Below, piece by piece: positions 22,674-26,430 of a DNA stretch of 26,430 nucleotides. The notes beneath the pieces were generated by a model. It did no database searches and had not been told where the DNA came from. It was given only the letters and a program-made list of their open reading frames with translations. Position 1 is the first letter of the stretch, and every line of letters begins with the position of its first letter. The position numbers were made by a program, and so were the translations under genes. Source of the DNA: Lachnospiraceae bacterium (GTDB lineage Bacteria; Bacillota_A; Clostridia; Lachnospirales; Lachnospiraceae); the NCBI GenBank assembly GCA_016291475.1, contig JAEEXJ010000041.1, positions 1-26,430 of the forward strand, given 5' to 3'.

Positions 22674-23405
22674 TTACACATTGGACTTATCAATGTAATA
22701 TCCTCTGCCCCAGATCATCTTGAGGTATCTGGGATCTGAAGGATCTATCTCAATCTTTTCTCTTAAATGTCTTATATGAACCGCAACGATACTCTCTGTT
22801 CCCATACAGTTATCCTTCCATACCTCTTTGTAGATCTCGGTAGGAGAATAAACATTTCCGGGATTTTCCATCAAAAACTTGAGAATATCATATTCGGTAC
22901 GGGTAAGGCGAACAGGCTCCCCGTCAAGCCATACTTCTTTGGTACGGTCTACGACTCTGATGCCTCCGCATACAAGCTCTTCTTCACCGGCGCCGGCTGC
23001 AGTATTTCCACCGAGCTGCATATATCTGCGAAGTCCCGAACGAACTCTGGCCATTAGCTCAACGGGATTGAATGGCTTAGTTACATAATCGTCCGCACCC
23101 AGGTTCAGACCCAAAATCTTGTCGGTATCCTCACTTTTGGCAGTGAGCATTATGACAGGAACATTGCTGAATTCTCGAATCTTGGAAAGAGCGGTTACTC
23201 CGTCCATAACAGGCATCATAATGTCCAAAAGGACAAGATGAATTTCTTCGCTTTCAAGGATTTCTATGGCTTCTTTTCCGTTTGATGCCGTTTTGACTTC
23301 GTATCCTTCTGATTTGAGGAAAAGGCTTATCGCATTTGCGATGTCCTTCTCGTCGTCACATACAAGAACTGTCTGCTTGGTATTATCATTCATAATTCCT
23401 GCCAT
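22674..23405 (-). CDS. OmpR-family response regulator
   Basis: This 243-residue regulator has a receiver domain with acidic residues D17/D18, phosphoacceptor Asp61 (VLLDIMMPV) and the KPF switch lysine. A C-terminal winged helix follows (VRLTRTEYDILKFLMENPGNVYSPTEIYKEVW and VAVHIRHLREKIEIDP, with WGRGYYID at the end). A short Gly/Ala-rich hinge (LGGNTAAGAGEEE) links the two. The open frame reaches 23426, but GGAGGT five bases before the ATG at 23405 settles the start. Partner of the 713-residue kinase. A direct repeat at 23474-23490 upstream fits autoregulation. Confidence 0.95.
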   Translation of the reverse strand: MAGIMNDNTKQTVLVCDDEKDIANAISLFLKSEGYEVKTASNGKEAIEILESEEIHLVLLDIMMPVMDGVTALSKIREFSNVPVIMLTAKSEDTDKILGLNLGADDYVTKPFNPVELMARVRSGLRRYMQLGGNTAAGAGEEELVCGGIRVVDRTKEVWLDGEPVRLTRTEYDILKFLMENPGNVYSPTEIYKEVWKDNCMGTESIVAVHIRHLREKIEIDPSDPRYLKMIWGRGYYIDKSNV

Positions 23406-23461
23406 TTTACCTCCGGTTGTGATCACATTAGTTATTGTGCCACTTTTAAGTTTAAGAATCT

Positions 23462-23490
23462 ATTATGCGCTGCTTTAAGATTTGTTTAAG
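23462..23490 (-). promoter_or_regulatory. Promoter region of the regulator/kinase operon with TTTAAG direct repeat
   Basis: TTTAAGATTTGTTTAAG (23474-23490, plus-strand reading) is an 11-bp-period direct repeat of OmpR/PhoB type. A -10-like CATAAT for the leftward operon is at 23467-23462. Also, TATAAT on the plus strand at 23499-23504 could give a transcript antisense to the end of the neighbouring kinase gene. Additional TTTAAG-like copies occur at 23445-23456. Confidence 0.5.
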
Positions 23491-23528
23491 AGTTTACATA
23501 TAATAATTTATGAAAAAGACTACGGAGA

Positions 23529-24386
23529 CTACCTTTCAAGTATCTCCAGAACGCTCCTTGATATCTTCTCGGCGTTCTCTATGATACTTCTGAGCGACTC
23601 TCTATCCTCATCATTATCAGTGTTTTCCAAGAGAAGATCGGCATTTCCGCGGATGATCGTAAGGGGTGTCTTAAGGTCATGGGCGATCTGAGCCATCTCT
23701 GTCTTGGTCCTTTGCTCATCCTTCCATTTTGCCTCCAGCGACTCGGAAAGAGAGTCCCTGAGGCTGTCTATTGCAAGAGATATCTCATCGATCTCTTTAA
23801 TCCCCGTACTGACGCCCTTTTCCGAAAGATCTTGGTCTTTGAGGCGCTCGGCATGATCCTCCACCCTTTTTACCGCCTTATTTATCTTCCTGATGACAAT
23901 GACCGTCGGAACCACCACAACAAGAGCAAAAACAAGGATTATCAATATGAAAACCGTATATTCATATTTTACCCTAAGGCTATAGTGAATGTATGCGGAT
24001 TTCCCGCCGATACCGGCCTTCAGATATACATCCTGTCCTCTTAAGATCCTGCACTCCGGTGTGTTTTCAAACTCCGAAATAAAGTCTCTGAGAGCCTTTT
24101 CTCCGGATGTGTCAAACCGGGTATATATTTCTTCCCCGTTTTCCCCGATTATTATACATCCTGCCCCATTCGGAAAAGAAGACGTATCAAATACACCGTT
24201 TACTTTAGATTCCGAGATCCAGCTTTCGACATCTCTGTCCAGCTGTCCGGGCTCTGTATAAGAAGCAGAATTCAGCCACATCGTTACCGATATGACACTT
24301 AATGCCGCTGTAATGAACAACAGGCAAATAATGGAGAAAATGTATATCCCCATCATTTGCCCTATACTTATTCGTCCTTTTTCCAT
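23529..24386 (-). CDS. Sensor kinase lacking the ATP-binding domain (ends after the H-box dimerisation domain)
   Basis: About 285 residues: TM1 (about 8-35), an outside domain (about 36-140), TM2 (about 143-165), HAMP (about 166-218) and a dimerisation/phosphoacceptor domain with AQIAHDLKTPLTIIRGNADLL (the conserved H, D, K, T, P). The frame stops with TAG after EKISRSVLEILER, at the end of the second dimerisation helix. The N, G1, F and G2 boxes of the ATPase are absent, and no remnant of them is readable in the 100 bases that follow, which hold the next operon's promoter. Without it the protein cannot autophosphorylate; it may act as phosphatase or phosphotransfer partner, or be inactive. 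Starts at 24404 or 24386; the latter has AGGAT upstream. It overlaps the regulator gene. Confidence 0.85.
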   Translation of the reverse strand: MEKGRISIGQMMGIYIFSIICLLFITAALSVISVTMWLNSASYTEPGQLDRDVESWISESKVNGVFDTSSFPNGAGCIIIGENGEEIYTRFDTSGEKALRDFISEFENTPECRILRGQDVYLKAGIGGKSAYIHYSLRVKYEYTVFILIILVFALVVVVPTVIVIRKINKAVKRVEDHAERLKDQDLSEKGVSTGIKEIDEISLAIDSLRDSLSESLEAKWKDEQRTKTEMAQIAHDLKTPLTIIRGNADLLLENTDNDEDRESLRSIIENAEKISRSVLEILER

Positions 24387-25030
24387 TTGTATCCTATACC
24401 CCATACGGTTTCTATCGGATCATACCCTTTTGCGGAAAGCTTTTTTCTAAGGTTTTTGACATGCTCGGTTATGGCCGATTCATCACCGGATTTCTCATAT
24501 CCGTACACATTCTCGTAAATCTGCTCTTTGGAATAAGCCTGCCCTTTGTTCCTGACAAGGAGAAGCATGATGTCAAATTCGCTTTTGGTAAGATTTATAT
24601 CCTCCCCGCCTGCTTTTACCATTCTGGCTGACGGATAAAGGGCTATTTCCCCGGATCTTATGCAGGATTCATTCTCCCTTTTATCCCTTCTGATATGGGC
24701 CGAGACTCTGGCTCTGAGCTCAGCTACCGAGAAAGGCTTTCGCAGATAATCATCTGCACCGAGGGCCAGACCGTAGATAACATCCTCTTCCAGAGCTTTA
24801 GCCGTGAGAAATACTATCGGGCAAGCCGCATCTCCACGGATCCTTTGAAGGATCTCGTACCCGTCCTCTCCCGGCATCATCACATCCAGGATGATAAGAT
24901 CTATGTCTGAATATTTTGCGGGAAGGGGCTCGTGGGGCCTGCAGACCGTGACGACTTCGTATTCTTTTTCCAGAGCTTTCCTGATGACCCTTAAAATACC
25001 GGGTTCATCATCTACAGCCAAAATTTTCAT
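24368..25030 (-). CDS. OmpR-family response regulator
   Basis: The 220-residue regulator has Asp7/Asp8 in the acidic pocket, phosphoacceptor Asp49 (IILDVMMPG), the KPF switch lysine (Lys98) and a C-terminal winged helix (NLTKSEFDIMLLLVRNKGQAYSKEQIYENVYG and ITEHVKNLRKKLSAKG). It begins with ATG inside the TGA stop of the TraX-like gene (ATGA overlap), so the two are co-translated, and it overlaps the truncated kinase at its other end. With a kinase that lacks its ATPase, its phosphate may come from another kinase, such as the one at 20.5-22.7 kb, or from acetyl phosphate. Target genes unknown. Confidence 0.94.
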   Translation of the reverse strand: MKILAVDDEPGILRVIRKALEKEYEVVTVCRPHEPLPAKYSDIDLIILDVMMPGEDGYEILQRIRGDAACPIVFLTAKALEEDVIYGLALGADDYLRKPFSVAELRARVSAHIRRDKRENESCIRSGEIALYPSARMVKAGGEDINLTKSEFDIMLLLVRNKGQAYSKEQIYENVYGYEKSGDESAITEHVKNLRKKLSAKGYDPIETVWGIGYKWKKDE

Positions 25031-25899
25031 TTAACCACCGCATAAACAAGGATTGATAATGCGTACAGGATGTACACATGTGCGGGATAAAAGAAGTAGA
25101 AAAACCCGGAATTTCCTTTACCCCGTTCCCCATTATAGCAGAGCATAAGAGGAACTGCGAATATACTCATCCATTCATAGGCTTCGAAAAACAAAACCTT
25201 TGAATTAAGGCCGCCCATCATCAGTCCCACCAGCACAAAGCCGGCAAAAAGTTCGAATACAAGGTAAGCATATATACGAACCTTTTTGTTCCTAAGGTAT
25301 GAAAATCCGAATAAGATCATGCCCTCGATCAGTGTCATTGTGCCACCATCAACGATGAAGGTATGAAGGGGCAGAACCGAGTAGTTGATCAGATTCGCAA
25401 CGAAAAGCCCGGTGGAATTTCCTGAGTTCATAAGGGGCATATATACCGCAAGATTGAAGATATAGGGAAGAAGGATAGGCACTAAGGCAAGTAACAATCC
25501 CCTAAAGATCTTCTTGTGTGCGATCATGTCCATTCCCTGCATTACGACCATGAGAATCACAAAGCTCGAAAGCATTGCATTTGCAGGGATAAAGCCGTCG
25601 CCCCTTACGAAGCCGCTCAGCACGTTATAGAAGCCGAACTGAATGAGTCCCATGATGGCAGCGATCACATATACCTTGAGGAAGTACTTTTTCCTGTCAT
25701 GGGTATGTATGAATCCCTCTATGAGGCAGAAAAGAAAGAGAGGGGCCGCAAGTCTTCCCACCCATGAAAACCAGATGGGAATACGTCCGGTATACTCGAA
25801 GAAGTAATGGATATGGTCAAGGACCATAGAGAAAAGTGCGATGTATTTCAGGGCAAAACCAGAAAGTCCTTTATTTGTGATTGTTTTAATATCTTTCAT
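25027..25899 (-). CDS. TraX-family multi-pass membrane protein
   Basis: The 290-residue protein has eight or so hydrophobic helices and the TraX-family pattern near the N terminus: LKYIALFSMVLDHIHYFF followed by GRLAAPLFLFCLIEGF. The founding member acetylates F pilin, but chromosomal homologues are common in Firmicutes and have no known link to conjugation; a membrane acyltransferase role is the family inference. The frame opens at 25938, but AGGAGGATATTAGAC fixes the start at 25899. The stop overlaps the response regulator start (ATGA). No other conjugation gene is in the window, so it is best read as a chromosomal gene co-regulated with a two-component system. Confidence 0.88.
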   Translation of the reverse strand: MKDIKTITNKGLSGFALKYIALFSMVLDHIHYFFEYTGRIPIWFSWVGRLAAPLFLFCLIEGFIHTHDRKKYFLKVYVIAAIMGLIQFGFYNVLSGFVRGDGFIPANAMLSSFVILMVVMQGMDMIAHKKIFRGLLLALVPILLPYIFNLAVYMPLMNSGNSTGLFVANLINYSVLPLHTFIVDGGTMTLIEGMILFGFSYLRNKKVRIYAYLVFELFAGFVLVGLMMGGLNSKVLFFEAYEWMSIFAVPLMLCYNGERGKGNSGFFYFFYPAHVYILYALSILVYAVVK

Positions 25900-25937
25900 G
25901 TCTAATATCCTCCTGACAGTTAAGAGAATAAAAGACA

Positions 25938-25976
25938 ATTATAAGGAAATTATAAGGATTAATCAGAAACTGCCAA
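25938..25976 (-). promoter_or_regulatory. Promoter of the TraX/two-component operon with an 11-bp direct repeat
   Basis: -35 TTGGCA (25976-25971, inside the end of the upstream gene), 16-base spacer, -10 TATAAT (25954-25949). A second TATAAT follows 11 bases later (25943-25938), since CCTTATAATT is repeated with an 11-bp period. The repeat could be two alternative -10 boxes or a helix-phased regulator site. Confidence 0.6.
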
Positions 25977-26430
25977 AGATCTTATATATTGATGAAATTC
26001 ATTTAACTCCGCAGTACCATAAACAGTTGCATCATATCCGGCACCTCTAAGACTTATCACTTCCCCGTTATCAAACTTCAGCCATAGATACCACGAATCA
26101 CCATAATCCGATTCATCGAACCAATTCTGTAATTCTATGCTGTTTTCATCATAAGTAACTCCCCACCAATCTTCAGCATTTAATTCCTCAAGTTTGGAGA
26201 TGATATCATTTTTCAGCGTTTCATCCGCTATCATAATAGACTTATCCGTCTTTAACATACCAATATCTGATACATTAAACACAAGTCCATATTCGAAATC
26301 ATATATATAATAATCAGGTTTTTGACCGAATCTTGCAAAGGCAATGAGATTAAGATGATCCAAATCTTCATCTCTCAAAGTTTTATCCGTAACCGCTCTA
26401 AATGTTTTTTGATAAAAAATATACTCCGGA
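25959..26430 (-). CDS. Unknown protein, 5' end beyond the window
   Basis: The frame is open from the right edge of the window to the TAA at 25959, so it is the C-terminal 156 residues of a longer protein. The first codon sometimes proposed at 26378 is only a TTG without a ribosome binding site, and the reading continues upstream without a stop (KTFRAVTDKTLRDEDL). The visible part is soluble, acidic and aromatic. It has QKPDYYIYDFEYGLVFNVSDIGML, EDWWGVTYDENSIELQNWF and SWYLWLKFDNGEVISLRGAGYD, which suggest an extended beta structure. No family is recognised. It ends 60 bases before the TraX gene, inside whose promoter it overlaps. Confidence 0.7.
   Translation of the reverse strand, partial: PEYIFYQKTFRAVTDKTLRDEDLDHLNLIAFARFGQKPDYYIYDFEYGLVFNVSDIGMLKTDKSIMIADETLKNDIISKLEELNAEDWWGVTYDENSIELQNWFDESDYGDSWYLWLKFDNGEVISLRGAGYDATVYGTAELNEFHQYIRSLAVSD

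Noticed and set aside
23511..23585. Small plus-strand ORF starting ATGAAAAAG after the shared direct repeat
   Set aside because: Only about 24 codons, overlapping the conserved end of the kinase gene, with no ribosome binding site.
25027..25899. Evidence for a conjugative element because of the TraX match
   Set aside because: Chromosomal TraX homologues are common; no relaxase, coupling protein, type IV secretion, integrase or attachment site is present.

Overview
The window looks like the chromosome of a rumen or gut Lachnospiraceae bacterium, with Butyrivibrio or Pseudobutyrivibrio as the best guess. Reasons: moderate-to-low GC, strong AGGAGG-type ribosome binding sites, several OmpR-type two-component systems, a cytoplasmic GH10 xylanase fused to an esterase, and Clostridia-type CPCC, DUF3592 and LytTR proteins. 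The genus is inferred from content, not from a marker gene. Most genes lie on the minus strand; one four-gene operon (10.7-15.8 kb) lies on the plus strand.

Layout. (1) 1-1.2 kb: the start of a PadR-type regulator with a tandem operator, then a thiol-rich ArsR repressor with a two-site operator/promoter, a GNAT acetyltransferase and a doubtful 45-codon ORF, closed by a strong terminator. (2) 1.3-5 kb: a nucleoside 2-deoxyribosyltransferase-like protein preceded by a 73-bp tandem repeat array (four full copies plus a partial one, each holding a conserved inverted repeat), a small unknown protein, MsrA, a large lipoprotein and a second GNAT protein. (3) 5-6.8 kb: an ABC-F ATPase of the ribosome-protection type. 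Its leader holds a 14-codon ORF and an intrinsic terminator just before the start codon, which is the layout of a drug-responsive attenuator. (4) 6.8-10.5 kb: a tight five-gene operon of YbaK-type deacylase, CPCC protein, small membrane protein, metallophosphoesterase and DUF3592 membrane protein.

(5) 10.5-15.8 kb, plus strand: FtsX-type permease, ABC ATPase, OmpR response regulator and histidine kinase, likely a self-controlled peptide-stress or envelope-stress module. (6) 15.8-18.3 kb: a LytTR regulator, a two-TM protein and PgeF/YlmD, with a strong dyad next to the LytTR ribosome binding site. (7) 18.3-20.5 kb: the monocistronic GH10-esterase fusion with its own promoter, a hairpin at the 5' end of the mRNA and a strong terminator. 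(8) 20.5-23.5 kb: a response regulator and a large sensor kinase. (9) 23.5-25.9 kb: a TraX-family membrane protein, a response regulator and a sensor kinase that stops right after the dimerisation/H-box domain, so it has no ATP-binding domain. (10) The right edge holds an unfinished unknown gene.

The observations most worth following are the ABC-F leader, the 73-bp hairpin array, the kinase lacking its catalytic domain, and a 17-bp direct-repeat box shared by two of the two-component promoters. I see no tRNA, rRNA, CRISPR array, insertion sequence or phage gene.
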